Source: Shewanella yunxiaonensis (GTDB taxonomy: Bacteria; Pseudomonadota; Gammaproteobacteria; Enterobacterales; Shewanellaceae). From it: a DNA stretch of 64,000 bases. Positions within the stretch are counted from its first letter, which is position 1; the number at the start of each line of letters is the position of its first letter. The stretch spans positions 283,001 through 347,000 of the forward strand of contig NZ_CP073587.1 in assembly GCF_018223345.1 (NCBI RefSeq), in the 5' to 3' direction. The notes beneath the pieces are model-generated. The model made no database searches, was not told the DNA's origin, and saw only the letters and a list, made by a program, of their open reading frames with translations. Positions 36,098-45,622 of the stretch are shown one piece after another. The translations under genes and the position numbers were made by a program.

Positions 36098-36190
36098 ATG
36101 ATTAACTTCAGCGCCAAGCTCCTCCTCGTGATTATTACCGTAGTGATTATTATTGGATCACAGCGGGGGTGGCGCTCGGCACGAAGTTAG
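36098..36190 (+). CDS. ilvL: ilv operon leader peptide
   Basis: 30 codons from ATG 36098 to TAG 36188. The middle contains an Ile/Leu/Val run (LLLVIITVVIII), so translation speed reports charged tRNA-Ile/Leu/Val, as in E. coli ilvL. Position, composition and the terminator 20 bp after the stop make this a classical attenuation leader. The stretch 35927-36097 upstream holds the presumed promoter; several AT-rich -10-like elements occur and I cannot choose one. Confidence 0.9.
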   Translation: MINFSAKLLLVIITVVIIIGSQRGWRSARS

Positions 36191-36210
36191 ACCAACTGGT
36201 CGCAGTCGAA

Positions 36211-36240
36211 CCCCCGCTCCGCAAGGACCGGGGGTTTTTT
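36211..36240 (+). terminator. ilvGMDA attenuator
   Basis: The stem CCCCCGCTCC / GGACCGGGGG has one mismatch and a GCAA tetraloop, followed by T6. The antiterminator strand GCGGGGG (36163-36169) can pair with CCCCCGC (36211-36217), and AGCGCC (36110-36115) can pair with GGCGCT (36171-36176), giving the mutually exclusive 1:2, 2:3 and 3:4 structures of attenuation. Confidence 0.9.
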
Positions 36241-36282
36241 CGTTTTTATGGCGTGTTCAGGTAACAGCAGGTAACAATAGCG

Positions 36283-37956
36283 ATGGAACAAGGGCAAACA
36301 ATCAGTGGTAGTCAGGCAGTCATCAAGGTGTTAGCTGCCCATGGAGTCACCACAGTATTCGGCTATCCCGGCGGGGCAATCATGCCTATTTATGATGCCT
36401 TGTATGGCAGTCAGGTCGAGCACCTTCTCAGTCGCCATGAGCAGGGCGCCGGTTTTGCCGCTGTGGGCTATGCCCGTTCCAGTGGCAAAACCGGTGTCTG
36501 CTTTGCGACGTCAGGTCCGGGAGCTACCAATCTGTTTACGGCACTAGCAGATGCCATGATGGATTCCATTCCGCTGGTGGCCATTACCGGTCAGGTCGCC
36601 ACTCCAGTCATCGGTACCGATGCATTTCAGGAAATGGACGTGTTAGGAATGAGCCTTTCCTGTACCAAACACAGTTTTATGGTGACCTCGTCTGAAGAGT
36701 TGGTCCCCACACTCTATCGTGCTTTTGAAATTGCTGCGTCTGGCCGTCCGGGCCCGGTACTGGTAGATATTCCCAAAGACATTCAGTTAGCTGCTCTGGA
36801 GTACAAAACTCCGCTGCAAGCGGTGCCGGTGGAGCAGTCATTAGATCTCGCAGCGATTGATGCGGCCAATACCCTGCTAGCCCAAGCAAAGCAGCCGATG
36901 TTGTATGTCGGTGGTGGTGTCGGTATGGCAGGCGCCGTCGAACAGCTTCGAGAGTTGATCCAACGAACTGGTATTCCATCGGTGGCTACCTTAAAAGGGC
37001 TTGGGGCAGTTCCTCATGACGCCTCTGGCTATCTGGGTATGTTAGGAATGCACGGCAACCAGGCTGCAAATCACGCTGTTCAGCAAGCCGACTTATTGCT
37101 GGTGGTGGGCGCCCGTTTTGATGACCGGGTCACCGGCAAGCTGGATACATTCGCAGCAAACGCCAAAGTGATCCATCTGGATATTGATGCGGCAGAACAA
37201 GGCAAATTACGGCAACCTGACGTCGCCATTGGTGATGATCTTTGTGACGTGTTGCCAGCGTTAACCTTGACTCAAGATATCTCATCCTGGCAACAGCAAG
37301 TTGCCGCATTGAAGTTACAGTATGCCTGGCGTTATGACCGGCCGGGCGAGCAGATTTATGCACCCGCATTGTTAAAGCAGTTAGCGGATAACTTGCCGGA
37401 AGACAGTGTCGTGAGTTGTGATGTTGGCCAGCATCAGATGTGGGTGGCACAACATATGTGGTTCCGTCGCCCGGAAGATCACTTATCCAGTGCCGGCTTT
37501 GGAACGATGGGGTTCGGCTTGCCGGCGGCGGTGGGCGCACAGGTAGCACGTCCGGGGGCGACCGTGGTAGCTGTTAGCGGAGATGGTTCTTTTATGATGA
37601 ATGTGCAGGAACTGACCACAATCAAACGCCGCCGGCTGCCACTGAAAATTGTGTTACTGGATAACCAGAAACTCGGTATGGTGAAACAGTGGCAACAGCT
37701 ATTTTTTGAAGAGCGTTACAGCGAGACCGACCTTTCCGATAACCCCGATTTTCTGACCCTCGCATCCGCCTTCAATATTCCTGGACGCAGTATTAGCAAA
37801 GCCGCAGAAGTCAGCGCTGCACTTGAAGAGATGCTGACTACCAAAGGCCCCTTCCTGTTACATGTGCAGATAGACGATAAGTTCAATGTTTGGCCATTGG
37901 TGCCGCCGGGCGCCTCCAACAGTGACATGATTGAAGAAGTGGAGGTGCAGGAATGA
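36283..37956 (+). CDS. ilvG: acetolactate synthase II large subunit
   Basis: 557 residues, TPP- and FAD-dependent enzyme condensing pyruvate with pyruvate or 2-ketobutyrate, the first common step of Ile/Val synthesis. N-terminal [16 protein letters not shown] and [11 protein letters not shown] with the catalytic Glu, central FAD region ([18 protein letters not shown]), and C-terminal TPP motif GDGSFMMN...QELTT. The gene is intact, unlike the frameshifted ilvG of E. coli K-12. First structural gene after the attenuator; its stop overlaps the ilvM start in ATGA. Confidence 0.97.
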   Translation: MEQGQTISGSQAVIKVLAAHGVTTVFGYPGGAIMPIYDALYGSQVEHLLSRHEQGAGFAAVGYARSSGKTGVCFATSGPGATNLFTALADAMMDSIPLVAITGQVATPVIGTDAFQEMDVLGMSLSCTKHSFMVTSSEELVPTLYRAFEIAASGRPGPVLVDIPKDIQLAALEYKTPLQAVPVEQSLDLAAIDAANTLLAQAKQPMLYVGGGVGMAGAVEQLRELIQRTGIPSVATLKGLGAVPHDASGYLGMLGMHGNQAANHAVQQADLLLVVGARFDDRVTGKLDTFAANAKVIHLDIDAAEQGKLRQPDVAIGDDLCDVLPALTLTQDISSWQQQVAALKLQYAWRYDRPGEQIYAPALLKQLADNLPEDSVVSCDVGQHQMWVAQHMWFRRPEDHLSSAGFGTMGFGLPAAVGAQVARPGATVVAVSGDGSFMMNVQELTTIKRRRLPLKIVLLDNQKLGMVKQWQQLFFEERYSETDLSDNPDFLTLASAFNIPGRSISKAAEVSAALEEMLTTKGPFLLHVQIDDKFNVWPLVPPGASNSDMIEEVEVQE

Positions 37957-38210
37957 TCTATCATCTGATATTGACCTTGGAACAACGTCCGGAAGTATTG
38001 GAACGGGTATTACGAGTGACTCGTCATCGCGGCTTTCGGGTCTGTGAAATGCATATGTCGGAACAGGACGATAAACACTTGTTATTGGATATGACAGTAG
38101 CAAGCGAACGCGCCATCGAATTATTAAGCCGTCAGCTCGTGAAGCTGATGGATGTTACCGCGTGTGAAGTGCAAAGCAGCCAACCATTGGCCAGCACTAT
38201 CAACGGTTAA
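37953..38210 (+). CDS. ilvM: acetolactate synthase II small (ACT) subunit
   Basis: 85 residues with a single ACT-like fold ([22 protein letters not shown], then [20 protein letters not shown]). It is the short IlvM type rather than the long IlvN/IlvH type, so it probably stabilises IlvG without strong valine inhibition (family knowledge). The ATGA overlap with ilvG indicates translational coupling. Confidence 0.95.
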   Translation: MIYHLILTLEQRPEVLERVLRVTRHRGFRVCEMHMSEQDDKHLLLDMTVASERAIELLSRQLVKLMDVTACEVQSSQPLASTING

Positions 38211-38255
38211 AACAGCACATTAATTTTTACCAGAATTAAACAAAGGAATTGAGCA

Positions 38256-40112
38256 ATGCCAAAACTAAGATCTGCCACCAGTACTGAAGGCCGTAATATG
38301 GCTGGTGCCCGCGCCTTGTGGCGCGCTACCGGCGTGAAAGAGGGAGATTTCGGCAAGCCGATCATCGCGATTGCGAACTCCTTTACCCAGTTTGTTCCCG
38401 GTCATGTTCATCTGAAAGATATGGGAGCATTGGTCGCCTCTGCGGTAGAAGCTGCTGGTGGTATTGCCAAAGAATTCAATACCATCGCCGTCGATGACGG
38501 TATTGCCATGGGGCATGGCGGCATGTTGTATTCATTGCCATCGCGTGAGCTGATTGCCGATAGCGTGGAATATATGGTGAATGCGCACTGCGCTGATGCG
38601 TTGGTGTGTATCTCTAACTGCGACAAAATCACTCCCGGGATGTTGATGGCGTCGCTGCGTTTGAATATTCCGGTGGTATTTGTTTCCGGTGGTCCGATGG
38701 AAGCCGGTAAAACCAAATTATCCGACAAAATCATCAAGCTGGATTTGGTCGATGCCATGGTCGCTGCGGCGGACAAACGGGTGTCTGATGCCGACAGTGA
38801 ACAGATTGAACGTAGCGCCTGTCCGACTTGTGGCTCCTGCTCTGGGATGTTCACGGCTAACTCGATGAACTGTCTGACTGAAGCCTTAGGGTTATCGTTG
38901 CCGGGTAATGGTTCGTTGGTGGCAACGCATGCCGACCGTCGCGAGTTGTTCCTGGAAGCCGGTAGACGGGTAATGGCATTGGCCAAACGTTATTACTACG
39001 ACAACGATGACAGCGTGCTGCCGCGCAATATCGCCTCATTTAAAGCGTTTGAAAACGCGATGACGTTGGATATCGCCATGGGGGGCTCCTCCAATACCGT
39101 GCTGCATCTGCTGGCCGCAGCGCAGGAAGCGGGCGTTGATTTCACCATGGAAGATATCGACCGCTTGAGCCGCAAAGTACCGCATTTATGTAAAGTTGCA
39201 CCATCGACTCCGCTGTATCACATGGAAGATGTGCACCGTGCCGGTGGCGTGATGGGTATTCTCGGCGAACTGAACCGGGCGGGTCTGCTGCATACTGATG
39301 TGCATCATGTCGCCGCCGAAGATGGCACGCTGGCTTCTGTCTTGGCCGCTTACGACGTGATGACTGCCGATAGCGATAAGGTGAAGGAATTCTATCGCGC
39401 TGGCCCTGCGGGGATCCCCACTACCGTAGCTTTCAGCCAGGATTGTCGTTGGCCAGAGCTGGATACTAATCGTCAATCCGGTTGTATTCGAGATCGCGAG
39501 CATGCGTTTAGTCAGGAAGGCGGTCTGGCTGTGCTGTTTGGGAATGTTGCCGCCAATGGCTGTATCGTCAAAACTGCGGGTGTAGATGAATCCAATCTGC
39601 AGTTTAGTGGCAAAGCACGTGTATTTGAAAGCCAGGAAGCGGCAGTTGATGGCATCCTCGGTGGTGCGGTTGTCGCCGGTGACGTGGTGGTGATCCGTTA
39701 TGAAGGCCCGAAAGGTGGTCCAGGTATGCAGGAGATGCTGTATCCCACTAGTTATCTCAAATCCATGGGGCTGGGAACTAAATGCGCACTGATCACTGAT
39801 GGCCGTTTCTCTGGTGGCACATCGGGTCTGTCCATTGGCCATGTCTCTCCAGAAGCTGCTGCCGGCGGCACTATCGCATTAATCGAAGATGGCGACATGA
39901 TCGATATTGATATTCCTTCACGTGGTATTTCATTGCGGGTAAGTGATGCGGTGCTGACTGCTCGTCGCGCTGCGATGGAAGCTAAAGGTCCTTTGGCGTG
40001 GAAACCATTGGCGCGTGTGCGTCCAGTGTCTATGGCGCTCAAAGCTTATGCTCTGATGGCAACCAGTGCCGATAAAGGTGCAGTACGTAACCGCGCACTG
40101 CTGGAGGACTGA
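38256..40112 (+). CDS. ilvD: dihydroxy-acid dehydratase
   Basis: 618 residues, close to E. coli IlvD (616). It dehydrates dihydroxyisovalerate and dihydroxymethylvalerate to the 2-keto acids. Fe-S cluster cysteines are visible in [10 protein letters not shown] and [11 protein letters not shown], and Mg/active-site residues in [11 protein letters not shown] and GRFSGGTSG. The Shine-Dalgarno AAGGAA precedes the ATG; the gap to ilvM is 45 bp. No ilvE lies between ilvM and ilvD, unlike the enterobacterial ilvGMEDA order. Confidence 0.98.
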   Translation: MPKLRSATSTEGRNMAGARALWRATGVKEGDFGKPIIAIANSFTQFVPGHVHLKDMGALVASAVEAAGGIAKEFNTIAVDDGIAMGHGGMLYSLPSRELIADSVEYMVNAHCADALVCISNCDKITPGMLMASLRLNIPVVFVSGGPMEAGKTKLSDKIIKLDLVDAMVAAADKRVSDADSEQIERSACPTCGSCSGMFTANSMNCLTEALGLSLPGNGSLVATHADRRELFLEAGRRVMALAKRYYYDNDDSVLPRNIASFKAFENAMTLDIAMGGSSNTVLHLLAAAQEAGVDFTMEDIDRLSRKVPHLCKVAPSTPLYHMEDVHRAGGVMGILGELNRAGLLHTDVHHVAAEDGTLASVLAAYDVMTADSDKVKEFYRAGPAGIPTTVAFSQDCRWPELDTNRQSGCIRDREHAFSQEGGLAVLFGNVAANGCIVKTAGVDESNLQFSGKARVFESQEAAVDGILGGAVVAGDVVVIRYEGPKGGPGMQEMLYPTSYLKSMGLGTKCALITDGRFSGGTSGLSIGHVSPEAAAGGTIALIEDGDMIDIDIPSRGISLRVSDAVLTARRAAMEAKGPLAWKPLARVRPVSMALKAYALMATSADKGAVRNRALLED

Positions 40113-40113
40113 G

Positions 40114-41673
40114 ATGTTAGCGCTTGCATCACAATCCCAGTTGTCTCTGGCGAACTATTATCTGCAACGGATCCTGCTTTCCAGTGTTTACGATGTCGCC
40201 AAAGTGACGCCATTACCACTACTGAAAAAGCTTTCCGCCAGACTGGGTTGTCAGGTGTATCTGAAACGAGAAGACCTGCAACCGGTGCATTCATTTAAGC
40301 TGCGCGGTGCCTATAACCGTATTGCCGAGCTGACGGCTGAAGAAGCCAAGTGTGGTGTGGTTTGCGCTTCGGCGGGGAACCATGCGCAAGGCGTAGCACT
40401 GTCGGCAGCCAGTCGCGGTATTGATGCGGTGATCGTCATGCCGGGAACCACGCCTGACATTAAGGTCGATGCGGTACGCCGCCTTGGTGGCAACGTGGTG
40501 TTATACGGCCAGTCATTTGATCAGGCCAATGATTATGCGATGTCGCTGGCACGCAATCAGGGGCGGGTATTTATTCCGCCGTTTGATGATGAATCGGTTA
40601 TTGCCGGTCAGGGCACGATTGCGCAGGAGATGTTGCAACAGCAGCGAGATCTGGAAGTGATCTTCGTGCCAGTCGGTGGTGGTGGTCTGATTGCTGGTAT
40701 TGCCGCGTATTACAAAGCCGTGTTTCCGGAAGTTAAAATCATCGGCGTTGAGCCGGAAGATGCGGCATGCCTGAAAGCTGCCATGGAAGCGGGCGAACCA
40801 GTCACCTTGCCGCAGGTGGGGTTATTTGCGGATGGCGTTGCCGTGCGGCGCATCGGCAATGAGCCTTTCCGCCTGGCGAAGGATTTCGTTGATGACGTAG
40901 TGACCGTGACGTCTGACGAGATCTGCGCCGCAGTGAAAGATATCTTTGAAGATACTCGTGCGATAGCTGAACCCGCTGGCGCATTATCGCTGGCGGGGCT
41001 GAAAAAATACGTTGCTCAACACCCCGAAGAAGACAGTAAAGTCGCAGCAATACTCAGCGGTGCCAACGTCAATTTCCATAGTCTGCGCTATGTATCTGAA
41101 CGTTGTGAGCTGGGCGAGCATAAAGAGGCGGTATTGGCGGTAACCATTCCAGAAAAGCCGGGGTCGTTCCTGCATTTCTGTGAGGTATTGGCCGGTCGCG
41201 CCATGACTGAATTTAACTACCGCTTCAGCGGTCGTGAACAGGCAGTCGTTTTTGCAGGTATTCGTGTTAATCGCGGACAGGAAGAGTTAGCAGAAATTAC
41301 GTCGGCGTTGCAAGCTGTTGGGTTTGTGGTGCATGACTTATCTGCCGATGAAACTGCCAAATTGCATGTGCGTTATATGGTGGGCGGCATGCCGCCACAA
41401 CCGCTGCAGGAAAGGCTGTTCAGCTTTGAGTTCCCTGAGTATCCAGGAGCGTTATTGCAGTTCCTGACTACGCTGAAAAGTAAGTGGAATATCAGTTTGT
41501 TCCATTACCGTAACCACGGAGCCGCGTTCGGACAGGTATTAGCGGGATTTGAAGTACCGCCAGAAGATAACGAGGCTTTCGCACATTTTCTGGACGAATT
41601 AGGCTTCGTTTGGCAGGAAGAAACCGATAGTCCGGCCTATCGTTTGTTTTTGGCAAGAGCGGCAAGGGATTAG
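40114..41673 (+). CDS. ilvA: threonine deaminase, biosynthetic
   Basis: 519 residues from the ATG at 40114, one base after the ilvD stop and behind GGAGG. PLP enzyme forming 2-ketobutyrate from threonine for isoleucine synthesis. The PLP Lys is in VHSFKLRGAYN; the glycine-rich phosphate loop is PVGGGGLIAG. The C-terminal third (after about 330) holds two ACT-like regulatory domains (VTIPEKPGSFLHFCE and FEFPEYPGALLQF) that bind Ile and Val, so this is the feedback-regulated type. The frame extends into ilvD up to 40066, which is not used here. Confidence 0.97.
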   Translation: MLALASQSQLSLANYYLQRILLSSVYDVAKVTPLPLLKKLSARLGCQVYLKREDLQPVHSFKLRGAYNRIAELTAEEAKCGVVCASAGNHAQGVALSAASRGIDAVIVMPGTTPDIKVDAVRRLGGNVVLYGQSFDQANDYAMSLARNQGRVFIPPFDDESVIAGQGTIAQEMLQQQRDLEVIFVPVGGGGLIAGIAAYYKAVFPEVKIIGVEPEDAACLKAAMEAGEPVTLPQVGLFADGVAVRRIGNEPFRLAKDFVDDVVTVTSDEICAAVKDIFEDTRAIAEPAGALSLAGLKKYVAQHPEEDSKVAAILSGANVNFHSLRYVSERCELGEHKEAVLAVTIPEKPGSFLHFCEVLAGRAMTEFNYRFSGREQAVVFAGIRVNRGQEELAEITSALQAVGFVVHDLSADETAKLHVRYMVGGMPPQPLQERLFSFEFPEYPGALLQFLTTLKSKWNISLFHYRNHGAAFGQVLAGFEVPPEDNEAFAHFLDELGFVWQEETDSPAYRLFLARAARD

Positions 41674-41757
41674 CCGAAAGCAGGACGGAGAAGGCGCAAA
41701 ATTTGTGGTAAGGTCTTGCCACTGGGTTACACCTCAATCAGTTGTAAGGAGACATCT

Positions 41758-42888
41758 ATGTTAAGTGCACCTGTTGTCAGCGCCTTCAATCCGCCCCGTC
41801 GTATCTTGATGGGGCCCGGCCCCTCGGACGTGTATCCGGAAGTGCTGGCAGCGCAGTCGCGCCCGACGGTAGGACATCTGGACCCGCTATTCATTGCAAT
41901 GATGGATGAGCTGAAATCGCTGATCCAGTATGCCTTCCAGACCCAAAATCAGATGACCATTGCCGTCTCTGCACCAGGAAGTGCCGGCATGGAAACCTGT
42001 TTTGTGAATCTGTTGGAACCGGGTGAGAAAGTCATCGTTTGTCGTAACGGGGTTTTTGGTGACCGGATGCGGCAGAATGTCGAACGCATTGGTGGTGTGG
42101 CGGTGATGGTTGATAGCCCTTGGGGCGAACCAGTAGACCCTGATGCGGTAAGCGCTGCACTGCACGCCAATCCTGATGCCAAATTTCTGGCATTCGTACA
42201 CGCTGAAACTTCTACTGGCGCTTTGTCCGATGCCAAAACCCTGTGCGCGATAGCCAAAGAATACGGTTGTCTGTCAATCGTCGATGCGGTGACGTCACTT
42301 GGCGGTGTTGAAGTAAAAGTCGACGAATGGGGCATTGATGCCATCTATTCCGGGAGTCAGAAGTGCCTTTCCTGCGTGCCTGGATTGTCGCCGGTATCAT
42401 TCTCTGATGCGGCAGTCGAAAAGCTTAAAGCCCGCAAAACTCCGGTGCAGAGCTGGTTCCTCGATCAGTCGTTGGTGATGGGCTATTGGAGCGGTGGTAA
42501 TAAGCGTAGCTACCATCATACTGCGCCAGTAAATGCTTTATATGCGCTGCATGAATCATTCCGCAAGCTGGCAAGCGAAGGGCTGGAGCATGCCTGGCAA
42601 AGGCATCACGATATGCACCTATTGCTTAAAGCCGGGCTGGAAAAGTTGAATATCAACTTTGTGGTGGCCGAAGCTTCACGTTTGCCACAGTTAAATGCGG
42701 TATATATTCCCCAAGGCGTAGATGATGCCGCTGTGCGTAAGCAACTGCTGGAAAACTACAACCTGGAAATTGGCGCCGGACTCGGCGCGTTGGCGGGTAA
42801 AGCCTGGCGCATTGGTCTGATGGGATATGGGGCTCGACGCGAAAACGTGGCGTTATGCTTGCGTGCGTTGGAAGAAGTGTTGAGCTAA
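41758..42888 (+). CDS. class V aminotransferase (serine/alanine-glyoxylate type)
   Basis: 376 residues from the ATG at 41758 with AAGGAG upstream. PLP fold-type I, class V: N-terminal MGPGPSDVYPEVL, the cofactor Asp in IVDAVTSLGGVE, and the Schiff-base Lys in YSGSQKCLSC. The family includes serine-pyruvate, serine-glyoxylate and alanine-glyoxylate aminotransferases; the donor/acceptor pair cannot be read from sequence. It lies 84 bp after ilvA on the same strand; a hairpin without T-run (GTGGTAA / TTGCCAC, 41705-41722) separates them, so it could be co-transcribed. Its place beside an ilv operon lacking ilvE is suggestive only. Confidence 0.9.
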   Translation: MLSAPVVSAFNPPRRILMGPGPSDVYPEVLAAQSRPTVGHLDPLFIAMMDELKSLIQYAFQTQNQMTIAVSAPGSAGMETCFVNLLEPGEKVIVCRNGVFGDRMRQNVERIGGVAVMVDSPWGEPVDPDAVSAALHANPDAKFLAFVHAETSTGALSDAKTLCAIAKEYGCLSIVDAVTSLGGVEVKVDEWGIDAIYSGSQKCLSCVPGLSPVSFSDAAVEKLKARKTPVQSWFLDQSLVMGYWSGGNKRSYHHTAPVNALYALHESFRKLASEGLEHAWQRHHDMHLLLKAGLEKLNINFVVAEASRLPQLNAVYIPQGVDDAAVRKQLLENYNLEIGAGLGALAGKAWRIGLMGYGARRENVALCLRALEEVLS

Positions 42889-42904
42889 TTCAGCGCGATA
42901 CTCA

Positions 42905-42938
42905 AAATAAAGACAGCTTTTGCTGTCTTTATTTTTTT
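42905..42938. terminator. terminator after the aminotransferase
   Basis: A 13-bp stem (AAATAAAGACAGC / GCTGTCTTTATTT) with loop TTTT and a long T-run. The convergent ubiK transcript ends nearby and may use it too. Confidence 0.92.
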
Positions 42939-42982
42939 CTGTAATACAGACTTGGAAAGTCGCATTTTTCAGCTAAATACTT

Positions 42983-43237
42983 TCAATCCTGCTCACGCAG
43001 TCTGGCTTCAAGGGCATCGACTTGCGCCTGCAGCGCCTCGAGTTTTTCCCGCGTTTTCAGCAGTACATGTTGCTGCACGTCAAACTCTTCACGAGAAACC
43101 ATATCCAGCTTCAACAATTGTTGCTGCAGAATACGTTTGCTGCGCTCTTCAAATTCACCGGCAAACTGCTTAACTCCAGACGGCAAGTTGTCACTCAGTT
43201 GTCGTGCCAGATCTTCGATTTTTTGGGCGTTAATCAT
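42983..43237 (-). CDS. ubiK: ubiquinone biosynthesis accessory factor UbiK
   Basis: 84 residues from the ATG at 43237; an in-frame TTG at 43249 is less likely. MINAQKIEDLARQL opens an amphipathic helix, followed by LDMVSREEFDVQQHVLLKTREKL and a C-terminal coiled coil, matching UbiK (YqiC/BMFP family). It binds UbiJ and lipids and supports aerobic ubiquinone synthesis. It is convergent with the aminotransferase and divergent from rep. Confidence 0.9.
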   Translation of the reverse strand: MINAQKIEDLARQLSDNLPSGVKQFAGEFEERSKRILQQQLLKLDMVSREEFDVQQHVLLKTREKLEALQAQVDALEARLREQD

Positions 43238-43609
43238 CTTGGCTTCCAATTAAAAATGCTGATAACTGAATTGTAACCCAGTCAGTGCTAATCCCCAAGG
43301 TGCAGCCATGCCTCGGTCGAGGTCAATTCTGCAGTTCCTGTGAGTTTGATCGTAAACAAAATAATAAGTCAGGTTTGTGACCGCTACAGTGCACCTATCT
43401 TCCACTGACAGACGTGATCACAATAGATTTAGCCTGCTCTTTATTATCCATCGTAGTTGCAGTGGCTGATGAACTATTATGCCTTTAAAGAAACTGGCTT
43501 TTGATGCAAAAATTAGCGCAACGAATATGAAAACCCGCTACAGCTGACACCTGAAGGCGCGCTTCTGTTATGATTTGACGCCGTTGCTATTGTCGATTGT
43601 TGGAAAAAA
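43238..43609 (+). promoter_or_regulatory. ubiK-rep divergent region
   Basis: 372 bp without a supported gene. TATGAT (about 43570-43575) with a TGACAC element 18 bp upstream is a plausible rep promoter. A 22-codon frame from an ATG near 43480 lacks a Shine-Dalgarno and is not called. No strong hairpin or operator is seen. Confidence 0.35.
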
Positions 43610-45622
43610 ATGAAACTCAATCCCGCCCAGAATGACGCTGTTCGCTACATTTCCGGTCCGTGCTTGGTGCTGGCAGGTGCTGGTAGCGGTAAGACGCGTG
43701 TAATCGTCAATAAGATTGCTTATCTGGTGCAGGAGTGTGGTTATCAACCGCGGCATATCGCCGCGGTAACGTTTACCAACAAAGCGGCGCGCGAAATGAA
43801 GGAACGTATCGCCCATTCGATTGGCCGTAAGGAAACTCGTGGTTTGTGGATCTCCACTTTTCATACCCTGGGATTGGAAATTATCAAGCGTGAGCACAAA
43901 GCGCTGGGGTTGAAAGCGGGTTTTTCGCTGTTTGATGATCAGGATACGCTGGCGCTGCTGAAAGAACTGACAGTCAATGAACTGCAGGAAGATAAAGATT
44001 TGCTGCGATTACTGGCGTCGGCTATTTCCAACTGGAAGGGGGGGCTGGTGATCCCTGACCATGCACGTAAAGCTGCCAGAACTGAGCGAGACCAACTGTT
44101 TGCTCTGTTATACCAGCGCTACGCCCAGCACATGAAAGCCTATAATGCGCTGGATTTTGACGACCTTATCCTGCTGCCTTCATTGCTGCTGCGGCACAAT
44201 GAAGAAGTTCGCCGTCGCTGGCAGAAGCGGATTCAATATCTGCTGGTGGATGAATACCAAGACACCAATACCAGCCAATATGAGTTGGTGAAACTATTAG
44301 TGGGCGAACGCGCACGTTTTACCGTAGTTGGTGATGACGACCAGTCAATTTATTCATGGCGCGGTGCCAAACCCCAGAATCTGGTGCTGCTGGGTAAGGA
44401 CTTTCCGGAGCTGAAACTGATCAAACTGGAACAGAACTATCGTTCCAGTCAGCGTATTTTGCATGCCGCCAACATCCTGATTGCCAATAACCCGCATGTG
44501 TACGACAAAGCACTGTTCAGTGAATTACCTCATGGTGAGCCGTTGCGGGTACTGCTGGCTGCCAACGAAGAGCAAGAGGCCGAGCGGGTTGTCGCTGAGA
44601 TCATTCGGCATAAATTTATGAACCGTACTAACTACGGCGAATATGCGGTGCTCTATCGCGGTAATCATCAGTCAAGACTGCTGGAACGGGCCCTGATGAC
44701 CAACCGTATTCCTTATCGTCTCAGTGGTGGAACGTCGTTTTTTGCCCGCGCTGAGATTAAGGACATCATGGCCTACCTGCGGTTGGTGGTAAATCCCGAT
44801 GATGATAATGCGCTGTTACGCATCATTAATCTGCCCAAACGAGGTATTGGCCCCGCTACGTTAGAGAAACTCGGCAACTTCGCCAACAGCAAACATATTT
44901 CGCTATTTGCCGCAATTTTTGAGGCGGAGTTGCAGCATCATCTGGGACACTCAGCGATCGAGAGCTTATTTCAGTTCGGTCGTTTTATTGTGGATACCGG
45001 GGAAATCGCTAAACGAGGCGAGGGTGTTGATGCGATTAAGCAGCTGATCCATAACATTCATTATGAGGATTATCTGTACGAAACCAGCCCCAGTGCCAAA
45101 GCGGCCGAGATGCGTATGAAAAATATCTCGGAATTATATCGTTGGGTCACTGAGATGCTCTCGGGGGACGATCTTGATGCACCTATGACGTTACCTGAGG
45201 TCGTCACGCGCCTGACATTGCGCGACATGATGGAGCGCAATAATGAAGACGAAGCGGGCGATCAGGTCCAATTGATGACGTTGCATGCTTCTAAGGGACT
45301 GGAATTCCCTTACGTGTTTATGGTGGGGATGGAAGAGGGTTTATTGCCGCATCAGACCAGTATTGATGAAGACAATATTGAAGAGGAACGGCGTCTTGCC
45401 TATGTGGGGATCACCCGTGCGCAACGGGAATTGTGGTTTGTTATGTGCCGTGAACGGCGTCAGTTCGGTGAAACTATTCGCAGTGAACCCAGTCGTTTCC
45501 TAAAAGAGTTACCGGAAGATGATGTGCAGTGGGAAAACCGTAAACCACTGCAGAGTGAAGAACAGCGGATGCAAACTGGGAAAAGTAATATTGCGGGATT
45601 GCGGGCAATGCTGAACAAATGA
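43610..45622 (+). CDS. rep: ATP-dependent DNA helicase Rep
   Basis: 670 residues, against 673 in E. coli Rep. UvrD/PcrA superfamily 1A 3'-5' helicase that helps replication forks past nucleoprotein blocks. Motif [11 protein letters not shown] near residue 25, [10 protein letters not shown] (Ia), LVDEYQDTN (II), [14 protein letters not shown] (III), EQNYRSS (IV), [18 protein letters not shown] (V) and YVGITRAQ (VI) are all present. It ends just before a convergent c-di-GMP gene with no intergenic base. Confidence 0.97.
   Translation: MKLNPAQNDAVRYISGPCLVLAGAGSGKTRVIVNKIAYLVQECGYQPRHIAAVTFTNKAAREMKERIAHSIGRKETRGLWISTFHTLGLEIIKREHKALGLKAGFSLFDDQDTLALLKELTVNELQEDKDLLRLLASAISNWKGGLVIPDHARKAARTERDQLFALLYQRYAQHMKAYNALDFDDLILLPSLLLRHNEEVRRRWQKRIQYLLVDEYQDTNTSQYELVKLLVGERARFTVVGDDDQSIYSWRGAKPQNLVLLGKDFPELKLIKLEQNYRSSQRILHAANILIANNPHVYDKALFSELPHGEPLRVLLAANEEQEAERVVAEIIRHKFMNRTNYGEYAVLYRGNHQSRLLERALMTNRIPYRLSGGTSFFARAEIKDIMAYLRLVVNPDDDNALLRIINLPKRGIGPATLEKLGNFANSKHISLFAAIFEAELQHHLGHSAIESLFQFGRFIVDTGEIAKRGEGVDAIKQLIHNIHYEDYLYETSPSAKAAEMRMKNISELYRWVTEMLSGDDLDAPMTLPEVVTRLTLRDMMERNNEDEAGDQVQLMTLHASKGLEFPYVFMVGMEEGLLPHQTSIDEDNIEEERRLAYVGITRAQRELWFVMCRERRQFGETIRSEPSRFLKELPEDDVQWENRKPLQSEEQRMQTGKSNIAGLRAMLNK

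Noticed and set aside
43480-43548. 22-codon ORF upstream of rep
   Set aside because: No Shine-Dalgarno and no compositional sign of coding; most likely chance.
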